Shown: positions 34,389-42,942 of the stretch, piece by piece
Layout of the letters: each line of letters begins with the position of its first letter
How positions within the stretch are numbered: the stretch's first letter is position 1
Assembly (NCBI RefSeq): GCF_014336955.1
Contig: NZ_QRAI01000001.1
Location: forward strand, 744,001-808,000
Reading direction: 5' to 3'
From: Saccharophagus sp. K07
Lineage (GTDB): Bacteria > Pseudomonadota > Gammaproteobacteria > Pseudomonadales > Cellvibrionaceae
Length of the DNA stretch: 64,000 nucleotides
Program-made: the position numbers and the translations under genes
The notes under the pieces: generated by a model
Databases searched by the model: none
What the model was told of the DNA's origin: nothing
The model's input: the letters and a program-made list of their open reading frames with translations, nothing else

Positions 34389-37015
34389 AACTTACGCGCT
34401 TAACCGTCAACCAAATCCGTCAATTCCGTCAGCCGCTGACCATTAGCGATCTCACCGACGGTATTAATTTATTTGTCGGTCCCAACGAATCCGGCAAAAG
34501 CACCCTGGTGCGCGCCATTCGCGCTGCTTTTTTTGAGCGCTACACCTCCAACAGCGCAGAAGACTTGCGCCCCTGGGGCGATTCCTCCGCCGCGCCGGAA
34601 ATCGAACTGGAATTTGAATGGCAACAGCAAAAATGGAAATTAAATAAACGCTTTCTCAATAAAAAACGCTGCGATCTGCAAATCAACCAACAACATTTGA
34701 GCGGCGCAGAGGCGGAAGACAAGCTCGCAGAATTATTAGGCTTTGAATTTTCCAGTCGCGGCGGCAGTAAACCAGAGCACTGGGGAATTCCCGGTCTATT
34801 GTGGGTGGAGCAGGGCAGCATTCAGGATATTCAAAAGTCCGTCGAGCACGCAGGCCAACACCTTAAAACCGCTTTAAGCAATACCCTGGGTGAAGTCACC
34901 AGCACCGCCGGCGATGCATTGATTGAGCAAGTGGAAAACGAACGCGCAATTCTGCTCACCAAAACCGGCAAGCCCACCGGTCAATACCAAAAAATTCTGC
35001 TGGACTGTGAGCAATATCAAATCCAACTCAAAGACTTGGACGAAAAAATCCAACGCTATCGCAGCGATGTCGACCGGCTCGGCCAGTTGCAGCGCCAACG
35101 CCAGGAGCACGACAGTCAAAAACCCTGGCTGGAATACTGCCAAAAAGCGGAGGAAGCCAAAAATGCACTCGCCACCGTGCAGGATATGCAGGCCAAACAG
35201 CAAAGCGACCTGCAATTACTGCAAAACTGCCAAAACAATTTAAACCTCTGTCTTGAGCAACTGCGCGACTTCAGACAAGGTGAAGAAAAACTCGCCCAGC
35301 GCGCGCAGGATAAAACCAAAGCAGCAAAAGCGCTGGAAGACTGCAAAGAACTGAGCGCACAAATCACCCAGCGCCTCCAGCAAGCGCAGGCGGATTATCA
35401 AAAAGCCAAAGATGCATTAAGCCGCGCGCGTTTAATCGACCGCAGACAAAACCTCCAGCGCGAGCACGACCAACTCAATGCGCAATTAAATGCCCAACTG
35501 GACAATCTGCAAAAAGCCCAACAACTGCAAAACGAGCTGCAGGCACTGCGTGCAAAGCTCCAAGCGCAAACCCTGGATGAAAAACTCCTCGCCAAACTCA
35601 AACAACTCCACAACGAACTGACTGAAATCCAAATTCGTCAGCAATCCCTCGCCACACGGTTGGAATACGATTTAGAAGCCGGCAAATCCATCACCATCAG
35701 CGGACAAGAGCCTATTCAAGGCAAAGGCGAACGCCTGTTATTGGAAGCAACCGATTTATTCATTCCCGGCATAGGCAAATTGCGCCTACTACCGGGCGGT
35801 ACCGATATCAGAGAACTTGCCCGTAAACAAGAGCGCCTGCGGCTGGACTACACCAACCTGCTGCAAACACTCAAGGTGCAAAATTTGGAACAGGCGGAAA
35901 ATCGCCTTGCCGAAAACAAACACCTCGCCCAGCAAATCACTCATCTGCAAGCTCAACTGCAAATGCTCGCACCCAAAGGCGTGGACGAGCTTAACGTTAG
36001 TGTACAGCTGATCAAACAGCGCGTTGCGAGCCTGCAAACTGAGCTGGAAAAATTTCCGGCAGAAGGCGGAGAACAAAGCGATTTTGCCAATGCAGACTTA
36101 AAAACCTGCGAAGCCCATCTGGAAGCTAAAGACGCAGAATTAAAAACCGCCGAACGCGCCCACCAACAACATCAAAGCGATTTGCTCGTGCTGCAAAACG
36201 CGTATGAAGCTGCCAATCTGGAATGGCAAAAGCAAAATAACGAACTGCAATCCCCCGAGCGCCAAGCCCGCGAGCGCGATGCGCTGGATCGACTCTCCAA
36301 TTTAAACGCGGAAGAAGCAGAGCTGCATAAGCGTATTGACGAACGCAAACAGCAAATTGAAGCCGCTAATCCGGAAGCTTTACAAAAAGAAATCGAACGC
36401 TTGTCCAAATCTGCCGATGCCTTGGAAAAAGAGGCATTGCAGCGGGAAGGGGAAATTACTAGACTCAAAATTCACTTGGAGTCGATAGGTGCAGAAGGGG
36501 CAGAAGAAAAACGAGCCTCTATTCAGCAAGAATTAGAACGCCTGCAACGCCACCGCGACGAAATGCAAAACCGCGCTGCCGCCCTGGATTTATTACTAAA
36601 TCTACTAAAACAAAAACGCCAGGAACTCACCCGTCAACTGCAAGCGCCTTTGCAAAAACACCTTAACCACTATCTGAAACTCCTATTTCCCGGCGCCACC
36701 CTAACCGTAGACGAAAACCTCCGCCCCCAAATCCTCACCCGCGAGCAGGAACACGGCGATGTTATTTCCCTAAGTTATGGAGCACGCGAACAAATAGGTC
36801 TTTTAAGCCGACTCGCCTACGCCGATTTGCTAAGAGAAGCAAGCCGACCTACGCTAATAATTTTGGATGATGCACTTGTTCACTGTGATGGTGAGCGGCT
36901 GGAGCAAATGAAGCGGATTCTGTTTGATGCGGTGGAGAGGCATCAGATTTTATTGTTCTCCTGCCATCCGGAGAGGTGGAGGGGGTTGGGGGTTGTGGGG
37001 AGGGGTGTGGTGTAG
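34385..37015 (+). CDS. SbcC/Rad50-like (YhaN-like) ATPase
   Basis: The 876-residue SMC-like protein has Walker A GPNESGKST (32-40), two long coiled coils, and a C-terminal half with SLSYGAREQIGLLSRL (signature) and LIILDDALVHCD (Walker B). Unlike Rad50 it shows no CxxC zinc hook in the coiled coil, as in YhaN-type proteins. It forms a complex with the adjacent nuclease. GCGGAGGC precedes the start, which overlaps the nuclease stop. The pair marks the left edge of the accessory region. Confidence 0.88.
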   Translation: MKLTRLTVNQIRQFRQPLTISDLTDGINLFVGPNESGKSTLVRAIRAAFFERYTSNSAEDLRPWGDSSAAPEIELEFEWQQQKWKLNKRFLNKKRCDLQINQQHLSGAEAEDKLAELLGFEFSSRGGSKPEHWGIPGLLWVEQGSIQDIQKSVEHAGQHLKTALSNTLGEVTSTAGDALIEQVENERAILLTKTGKPTGQYQKILLDCEQYQIQLKDLDEKIQRYRSDVDRLGQLQRQRQEHDSQKPWLEYCQKAEEAKNALATVQDMQAKQQSDLQLLQNCQNNLNLCLEQLRDFRQGEEKLAQRAQDKTKAAKALEDCKELSAQITQRLQQAQADYQKAKDALSRARLIDRRQNLQREHDQLNAQLNAQLDNLQKAQQLQNELQALRAKLQAQTLDEKLLAKLKQLHNELTEIQIRQQSLATRLEYDLEAGKSITISGQEPIQGKGERLLLEATDLFIPGIGKLRLLPGGTDIRELARKQERLRLDYTNLLQTLKVQNLEQAENRLAENKHLAQQITHLQAQLQMLAPKGVDELNVSVQLIKQRVASLQTELEKFPAEGGEQSDFANADLKTCEAHLEAKDAELKTAERAHQQHQSDLLVLQNAYEAANLEWQKQNNELQSPERQARERDALDRLSNLNAEEAELHKRIDERKQQIEAANPEALQKEIERLSKSADALEKEALQREGEITRLKIHLESIGAEGAEEKRASIQQELERLQRHRDEMQNRAAALDLLLNLLKQKRQELTRQLQAPLQKHLNHYLKLLFPGATLTVDENLRPQILTREQEHGDVISLSYGAREQIGLLSRLAYADLLREASRPTLIILDDALVHCDGERLEQMKRILFDAVERHQILLFSCHPERWRGLGVVGRGVV

Positions 37016-37318
37016 CACATAGCCTTCAATCCTCGAAGAGTATTGGATAAGAAGTGCGGGAGAAGCAGATCCTTTGTCTCAAGTGGATATCGGGACTTGT
37101 GTGTTGGGCATTCAATGGAAGCTTTGTGAGGCCTTCCACCGGAAATGTAGTTTGTGTACTGGCTGTTTTATAAAAGGCATTGCTTAGATTTGAAGCGAAA
37201 GCATATTTTTTTAACCTAAATTTCTTACATCTCGATCTGGGCGGCAGCTTGATCTGCTTAGGCTGATTATTTTCGCCTAATAAACTGTTATGAAATTTGG
37301 AGTAGGAGGTGGCGACAG
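37016..37318. other. Intergenic region before RloC-like gene
   Basis: The 303-base gap is more AT-rich than the preceding genes and probably carries the promoter of the RloC-like gene. A near-ideal ribosome-binding site TAGGAGGTG lies 7 bases before its ATG. No repeats, integrase or tRNA end marks an island boundary here. Confidence 0.5.
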
Positions 37319-39484
37319 ATGATAACTGAAATTCACATGGATGCAGTGGCAAGCTTTAAGAAAGCTACGTCGCTCGTTACAGATAAAAAAATAAATCTCA
37401 TTTACGGCCTAAATGGCACCGGTAAATCAACAATCTCCCGTTTTCTTTATGACCCAAGCGATCCGGCATTTAGCTCGTGCAAAAAGGTGTCTGCAGCATC
37501 GATTCCAGTTCTGGTTTATAACCAAAATTTTATACGAGATAACTTTTATGTCGCGGACAGATTGAAAGGCATATTTTCCCTGTCTAAAGAGAATAAAATA
37601 GCTGAACGAAAGATTGCCGAAGCGACGAAGAAGCAAGGGGAGCTAGAGCAAGAACTACAAAAGAAGCGCACTGAAAAGGAAATAGCAACACAGGAATTTT
37701 TCCAAAAAGGACATCAGGCTATAGATAAAGTTTGGAGCATAAAGCAGACCTACGCGGGCGGTGATCGTGTTCTTGAGTACTGTCTCGAAGGACTGAAAGG
37801 ACATAAAGACAAGCTCTTTTCCTATCTCGTGGACATCCCGAAACCAGCCAGTAAACCAAAGAAAGACGTTCAAAAGATCCGACAGGAGGTGGAGGCGCTC
37901 CAAGGTGATGCTCAGATTCAACCGCGCTTGGCAGTGCTGTCTTTTTCGGCTCACGGTGTCGAGGCAGACCCAGTTTTAGGAAAATCCATCCTTGGGAATG
38001 CCGATACCGAGGTTGCGACTCTAATCGAAAAGTTGGGGAATTCGGATTGGGTAAAGCAGGGTCTTTCATACTTGCCAGAGAGCGTAGGTGATTCAAATGC
38101 GCAATGTCCCTTTTGCCAGGAAACAACAATTTCGGAGAAGTTTATCTACCGCATAAAGGCCTACTTTGACGTGACCTATGAGCGGCAACTAGATGAGCTT
38201 GCACAACTTCTAAAGTCATATCGATCGGGGATTGATTCGTTGCCAGCGCTGATGTCTTTTACCGACCATCTATTTTCCCAAAAGTGTAAGGACTCTATAA
38301 CCGACAAATATCGATTACTTTTAGATGCGTTCCAGAGTAATGCCCGCAATATTGAAGCAAAGTTAAAGAGTCCAAAGGTTCCAACTACGTTATCCGATAC
38401 GACTGGTTTGATCGCCGATTTCAACTCAGTAATCGATCAGATTAACTCGGAAATCGATGAGTACAACGACAGGATCAAGAATCGTAAATCTGCGCTCGAA
38501 AACTTACGCAACGAATTTTGGCAGGAGATGCGGTGGCAATATGATCAAACAATTGCGAGCTTCGACGCCGACCAACAAGCTGCTAATCAGCGATTTCGAG
38601 GCCTAGATCTTGAGATAGAAAATATCAATGCTGACTTGGACAAGGTCAGAGGAGAAATTGCGGAGGTACAAAAGCAGACAGTGAATACTGATCAAGCTGT
38701 TACTGCGATTAATGCAGGTCTTATTGATCTCGGTATAGATGGCTTCAGTATAAAGAAGCACTCTGACAATCACTATCGTGTGGTGCGCACAGGTGATTCC
38801 AAAGACGCTTTCCACTCGCTAAGCGAGGGAGAGAAAATGATGATCAGCTTCTTGTATTTCTGCGAGCTGTGTAAAGGGAAGGCTAGTGCAGAGGACACTC
38901 ATGCTCAACGCATAGTGGTGATAGATGACCCGATCTCTAGCCTTTCTCATATGTTCATCTTCAATGTCGGGCAGCTCATTCGTTCCGTTTTCTTCAGGGG
39001 AGATCGGTTCAGTCAGGTCATTGTCCTAACCCATAGTCTCTACTTCTTCTACGAGATGACAGATCCGAATCACGAGCGACGAGAGAAAATACAGAAATTG
39101 TTTAGGCTTTCAAAGCCCTCTACTGGCAGTGTCATCCAGGAGATGAAGTACGAGGAAATTCAAAATGACTATCAAGCATACTGGTCTGTTGTCAATGATC
39201 AGACTCAGCCGCCGGCACTTATCGCAAATTGTATGCGTAACATAGTCGAGTATTTCTTCAACTTTGTTCGCAAGAAAGACCTGAGTAACGTTTTCCAGAT
39301 GCCGGAACTCAGGGATGCAAAGTTCCAGGCATTTTGCCGATATATCAATCGGGAGTCACACTCACTTGGCCAGAATATCGTAGATATGAAGGAGTTTAAC
39401 TACGAGGCCTTCAAGGAGGGATTGAAACTGGTTTTTGAGAAGACGGGCTACACGGACCACTACAAGGCTATGTCTATATGTTAG
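37319..39484 (+). CDS. rloC: RloC-like anticodon nuclease (AAA_13 ATPase)
   Basis: The 721-residue protein joins an ABC/SMC-type ATPase to a PrrC/RloC-type nuclease. Walker A is GLNGTGKST (30-38), a CPFC zinc-hook motif (263-266) interrupts the coiled coil, the signature is LSEGEK (501-506), Walker B VVIDDP (533-538) and the H-loop THS (571-573). In the C-terminal domain R640, E644 (RNIVE) and H681 (RESH) match the Arg-x3-Glu...His triad of PrrC/RloC ribonucleases. RloC senses DNA damage or phage and cuts or excises the wobble base of tRNA. No type I restriction genes are adjacent, so it appears stand-alone. Confidence 0.85.
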   Translation: MITEIHMDAVASFKKATSLVTDKKINLIYGLNGTGKSTISRFLYDPSDPAFSSCKKVSAASIPVLVYNQNFIRDNFYVADRLKGIFSLSKENKIAERKIAEATKKQGELEQELQKKRTEKEIATQEFFQKGHQAIDKVWSIKQTYAGGDRVLEYCLEGLKGHKDKLFSYLVDIPKPASKPKKDVQKIRQEVEALQGDAQIQPRLAVLSFSAHGVEADPVLGKSILGNADTEVATLIEKLGNSDWVKQGLSYLPESVGDSNAQCPFCQETTISEKFIYRIKAYFDVTYERQLDELAQLLKSYRSGIDSLPALMSFTDHLFSQKCKDSITDKYRLLLDAFQSNARNIEAKLKSPKVPTTLSDTTGLIADFNSVIDQINSEIDEYNDRIKNRKSALENLRNEFWQEMRWQYDQTIASFDADQQAANQRFRGLDLEIENINADLDKVRGEIAEVQKQTVNTDQAVTAINAGLIDLGIDGFSIKKHSDNHYRVVRTGDSKDAFHSLSEGEKMMISFLYFCELCKGKASAEDTHAQRIVVIDDPISSLSHMFIFNVGQLIRSVFFRGDRFSQVIVLTHSLYFFYEMTDPNHERREKIQKLFRLSKPSTGSVIQEMKYEEIQNDYQAYWSVVNDQTQPPALIANCMRNIVEYFFNFVRKKDLSNVFQMPELRDAKFQAFCRYINRESHSLGQNIVDMKEFNYEAFKEGLKLVFEKTGYTDHYKAMSIC

Positions 39485-39721
39485 AAAAAATCGAGGAAGG
39501 TCCTAATAATTCTACATCCGCTTTGGGTTCCAGAGGCGTCAGCTGTAATATCGGACGCCTAAAAAATTTCCGTCGTTTTTGTTTTATAGGTGAAATTATC
39601 TGCATTGAAAATAGCTTTTTTGGTCGGCCACAATTGGCTTGTTTAACTTAGGCTAAAGCTTGTTCCAAATGGGTGGATTATTTCCGCTTCATTTGCGGTT
39701 TGTGCCACATAAGGTCATTTT

Positions 39722-40228
39722 ATGTCGTCTGAAGAAGATCAGAAATCCAATGAGCGTCGTGCTAAGGCGCGAAAACGATTGATCAAAGACATGAATATGA
39801 TTTTTGATGCTGTCAATAAGATCATGCAACTTGTTTTTGGCTCTCGCGACTATGTTTTACCGGTTAAATTAATCGATGCCGATAGCTCGTTGGATGAAAG
39901 ACTAAAGAAGTTGGACGTGGCTAAAGAAAGTCTCGAAGAAAGCCTTTCTGCCATAGAAGACCTAAAGCTGGAGGCAAGCAGAAATAAAGTTGAGTTAGAG
40001 GTCGCTTTGGAGCGATTAAGCTTTCTTGAAAGGGAAAAGGCTAGCGCTGAAGAGGAGCTTAAAGAAATACGAAAAATTGCTGAATCTGATTCTCAAGTGT
40101 TTAGAAAGCTAGCCGGTGTGCCTGGTCAGAATGAAATCTTCAGAGAACGTATTATTGGTCTGGTTACTGGTGTGTTTGCTTCGGTATTGGCTGCTGGCTT
40201 GCTGGCTCTATTTAGTTGGCTTCTCTAA
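39722..40228 (+). CDS. Coiled-coil protein with C-terminal membrane anchor
   Basis: The 168-residue protein is basic at the N-terminus, has a long heptad-patterned helix (about 58-118, LDERLKKLDVAKESLEESLS and following) and one C-terminal transmembrane helix (IIGLVTGVFASVLAAGLLAL). This tail-anchored coiled-coil design is common in defence-island accessory proteins, but no family is recognised. It lies 237 bases after the RloC-like gene in the same direction. AAGG lies 8 bases before the ATG. Confidence 0.6.
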   Translation: MSSEEDQKSNERRAKARKRLIKDMNMIFDAVNKIMQLVFGSRDYVLPVKLIDADSSLDERLKKLDVAKESLEESLSAIEDLKLEASRNKVELEVALERLSFLEREKASAEEELKEIRKIAESDSQVFRKLAGVPGQNEIFRERIIGLVTGVFASVLAAGLLALFSWLL

Positions 40229-40256
40229 AGAGAGGTGCGAGGAGGGGTGGGGCAGA

Positions 40257-40339
40257 AATCAAGGGGTCAGAGTATACTTGAAAATGGTAGGCCATAGGAC
40301 GCAAACCAATGATCAAGATCTATAACCTCTGATTTGTGA
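40257..40339 (+). repeat. 83-bp direct repeat, copy 1
   Basis: It starts AATCAAGGGGTCAGAGTAT and ends GATTTGTGA. Copy 2 at 40687-40769 has the same length and the same ends, with scattered differences inside. GGGGTCAGAGT-type repeats are widely dispersed in Gammaproteobacteria, often near REP-associated transposases. Confidence 0.8.
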
Positions 40340-40421
40340 TCGGATGGACTATCAGCATATCTGAGGTAAATGGCCGCCCTCAGATGTTATAGACATTGGC
40401 CACCAACCAAGAGGGACGCTT

Positions 40422-40556
40422 ATGTCATCTACAGGCGAAAAGCCCGGTATCGGCATCTACATTTGTGTTAAATGTGGTCAATCAATTTTTTTGAACGATC
40501 GGAGCGATAAACTTCCTCCTTGTCCTAAATGCCAGGGAACAACCTATCGCCCTTAA
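40422..40556 (+). CDS. Small zinc-ribbon protein (44 residues)
   Basis: The product begins MSSTGEKPGIGIYICVKCGQ and has a CxxC...CxxC zinc ribbon (C15, C18, C34, C37) in a very short, otherwise polar chain. AGAGGGA 5 bases before the ATG supports translation. Function is unknown; similar mini zinc ribbons bind nucleic acid or metals. It sits exactly between the two 83-bp direct repeats, so it may move as a cassette with them. Confidence 0.68.
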   Translation: MSSTGEKPGIGIYICVKCGQSIFLNDRSDKLPPCPKCQGTTYRP

Positions 40557-40686
40557 TGCTGATTAGTTGTTGGCTGTTTCTCAGTGATGCGGCCAGTGCT
40601 CAACTCCTATCAAATCTTGGTTCGAAAAAATATGTTCGTCGTTTTAGCTCTGACATCGTCCATCACGCCGGCTGTTCTCGCCATTC

Positions 40687-40769
40687 AATCAAGGGGTCAG
40701 AGTATTTGAAAATGGCAGGTTATTAGCCCGAAAACCAGTGATCAAGGTTTCTGACTCCTTGATTTGTGA
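40687..40769 (+). repeat. 83-bp direct repeat, copy 2
   Basis: Within this copy ATCAAGGGGTCAGA pairs with TCTGACTCCTTGAT near its other end (14 bp with one G-T), so it can fold as a long hairpin. It lies 23 bases upstream of the TerB-gene start and may carry or replace that operon's promoter region. Confidence 0.8.
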
Positions 40770-40792
40770 AATGAAAATGTTCGGAGAATAAA

Positions 40793-42937
40793 ATGACGTT
40801 TTTCGGAAAACCTCCCGACAATGACGACAAGTTCGCGACCTTTACGATTTATTCAGGCCAGCAAGAAGTCAAAAGCAAAAATCGGACGGCGGGAAGTTGG
40901 ATTCCGTTAGCCAGCGCTGCCAGTATCAAGAATTACACTTGCAATAGGGGAGGAATCTACTGCGGGGGGCGACTTCCTTCTTTAGATGGTTACGGAACAG
41001 AAGCGTCTCTTATAGATGACTCATTGAGTGTCACCTCAGAGTCCATGGAGTATAAAGACGAAAGTCTTGGATACTGGCCAAAATACATCACTATTTCTGA
41101 CCGCTGCCGTGGTGCCTTTCTAAGCTGGCTCGCGAGTGAGCGTAGCAATCCGTCTGTACCTCTAGGATATGTCTTTATCTATTTTTACGGATTGGAACGT
41201 CGAGTTGTTGTTGATTCAATTCAGTCAAATGTGCAAGACGACGAATTTCGATCGATATTTGAAGAGATAATCCGATTGCAGAAAATTTATGGGCGATCGG
41301 GATCCTTCCGTAGTTATTCCAACCGTTTGCTCGAAATCATGTGCCTTTTGCGCCCTGGAGTTGTTACATGTCCAGAATTGGAGAGAAATCCGAAGCAGGA
41401 TTCCGTACTGCTGAAATATCGGCTGGCAAAGATTGTCAATGAGAACAAGCCGGTGCCTGCCAATTTGGCTTTGGCATGGCTCAAAACTGTTCCCGGATAC
41501 AGCCTTAAAAAGCCGGCTCGTAGATGTGTATTTGAGTTTGGCCAGTTATTTTCCCGGCTATATAAGACTCATTACGGAGAGGGAATAATTGTCAAGCCAA
41601 ACAAAACCCGATTAAGAATTGACTATAGACCTGCAAGCTCATCGCTGAGAGGCATAAAAATTCCTCTTGAGGATCTTCCAGATCCCAGTGGACTTAGCGG
41701 CCCAGCAAATAAATTGATTGCATTGGCCGAAGAGTGTACCAATGCGCTGGAGCCGTATAGTCGATATTTGGGCAAGGAGGGCAGTTCTAGAACGGACTTG
41801 GCTGCAATTCTTTTGCTTCCCGAGCAATTAAATGATATTGCTTCGACTCTTGGATTGGGCAAGCTGAAGAGATGGGCCAAGGAGGTTATTTCGAATAGAG
41901 GTGGGCTTTGTAATGTTAAAGAATTATGGACGTTTACCAAAACTCCGTGTCCCGCCAAGCTATCCAAACGGGATTTAGACTTACTGCAATCCTTGATCGA
42001 TAAAATTGGCGTTGGAATGGCGCCAGACGCGAGGTTCCACCATGCAAAATTGACTATTGATGGCAAGATTGTTCTTTTTGCGGATGGGCATGGGAGCCAG
42101 TTTGTTCCATCTAAGGCCTTCGACGAGATGTCAATGGCATTAAGATTGGGAGCGATGATAGCGGCGATCGATTTTCATATCCACAATGCTGAATACGCAA
42201 TGCTAAATCAGTTCGTTGAGTCAGATTCAAGTTTATCGCCTATAGAAAAAACGTCCTTGAAAGCGTATCTGTTGTGGCAACTTGAAACTCCCGCAAATAT
42301 AACCGGTATTAAAGCTCGGTTGGATAGATTTGGCACAGCTCACAAAACAGCTATCAGTCAAATGCTTGTTCGTATCGCGGTGGCAGATGGAAAAATAATG
42401 CCAAGCGAAATAAAACAGCTGGAAAAGCTTTACGGAATGCTGGGTTTGGATAAGGCGTTTGTGACGCGAGATATCCACGCATTGACGGCGACTAAGACAT
42501 CTAAGGTTATGACGACAGATGTAGGCGAACCACTAGAAGCACAAACTGAAAATGGCAAAGGATTTAGCTTGGATGAGAGCATACTTGCTATCCACGATTC
42601 GCAGACGAAAGAGGTTCAAGAAATGTTGAGTGCGATATTTGCCAGCGATGACGAGCCTATTGAAAATGCATCCGTTGTCGACGATGCTCAGGATTCAACG
42701 TCTGAATCGCAAGGAATTGATTCGCAGTACTACGCTCTTTATGAAATGTTGATTGGCCGAGATCGATGGTCAAGGAAGGAAGTGGAGGAGCTTTGTCGCA
42801 ATTTAGGTTTGATGCTTGCTGGGGCTATTGAGGCCATCAATGATTGGGCGTATGAAAAAGTCGCAGCGCCCGTATTGGAAGAGCATCCAGATTCAATATA
42901 TGTAGATCAAGTAACCGTGGAAGAGTTAGAGGGTTAA
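40793..42937 (+). CDS. sngA: Shango SngA-like protein (TerB domains)
   Basis: The 714-residue protein has the TerB_N region (about 50-270; GYWPKYITISDRCRGAFLSW, PLGYVFIYFYGLERR), a central TerB fold (about 490-560; QMLVRIAVADGKIMPSEIKQ) and a TerB_C end (ALYEMLIGRDRWSRKEVEEL, GAIEAINDWAYEKV). TerB proteins bind metal and associate with membranes and nucleic-acid-processing partners. Together with the next two genes it forms the Shango anti-phage arrangement (TerB protein, ATPase, helicase). GGAG lies 6 bases before the ATG. The gene is more AT-rich than the housekeeping genes. Confidence 0.83.
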   Translation: MTFFGKPPDNDDKFATFTIYSGQQEVKSKNRTAGSWIPLASAASIKNYTCNRGGIYCGGRLPSLDGYGTEASLIDDSLSVTSESMEYKDESLGYWPKYITISDRCRGAFLSWLASERSNPSVPLGYVFIYFYGLERRVVVDSIQSNVQDDEFRSIFEEIIRLQKIYGRSGSFRSYSNRLLEIMCLLRPGVVTCPELERNPKQDSVLLKYRLAKIVNENKPVPANLALAWLKTVPGYSLKKPARRCVFEFGQLFSRLYKTHYGEGIIVKPNKTRLRIDYRPASSSLRGIKIPLEDLPDPSGLSGPANKLIALAEECTNALEPYSRYLGKEGSSRTDLAAILLLPEQLNDIASTLGLGKLKRWAKEVISNRGGLCNVKELWTFTKTPCPAKLSKRDLDLLQSLIDKIGVGMAPDARFHHAKLTIDGKIVLFADGHGSQFVPSKAFDEMSMALRLGAMIAAIDFHIHNAEYAMLNQFVESDSSLSPIEKTSLKAYLLWQLETPANITGIKARLDRFGTAHKTAISQMLVRIAVADGKIMPSEIKQLEKLYGMLGLDKAFVTRDIHALTATKTSKVMTTDVGEPLEAQTENGKGFSLDESILAIHDSQTKEVQEMLSAIFASDDEPIENASVVDDAQDSTSESQGIDSQYYALYEMLIGRDRWSRKEVEELCRNLGLMLAGAIEAINDWAYEKVAAPVLEEHPDSIYVDQVTVEELEG

Positions 42938-42942
42938 TCACT

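Noticed and set aside
40529-40726. 65-codon frame between the 83-bp repeats
   Set aside because: No ribosome-binding site; it overlaps the zinc-ribbon gene and runs into repeat copy 2. A short signal-peptide-like stretch near 40630 has no continuing frame.
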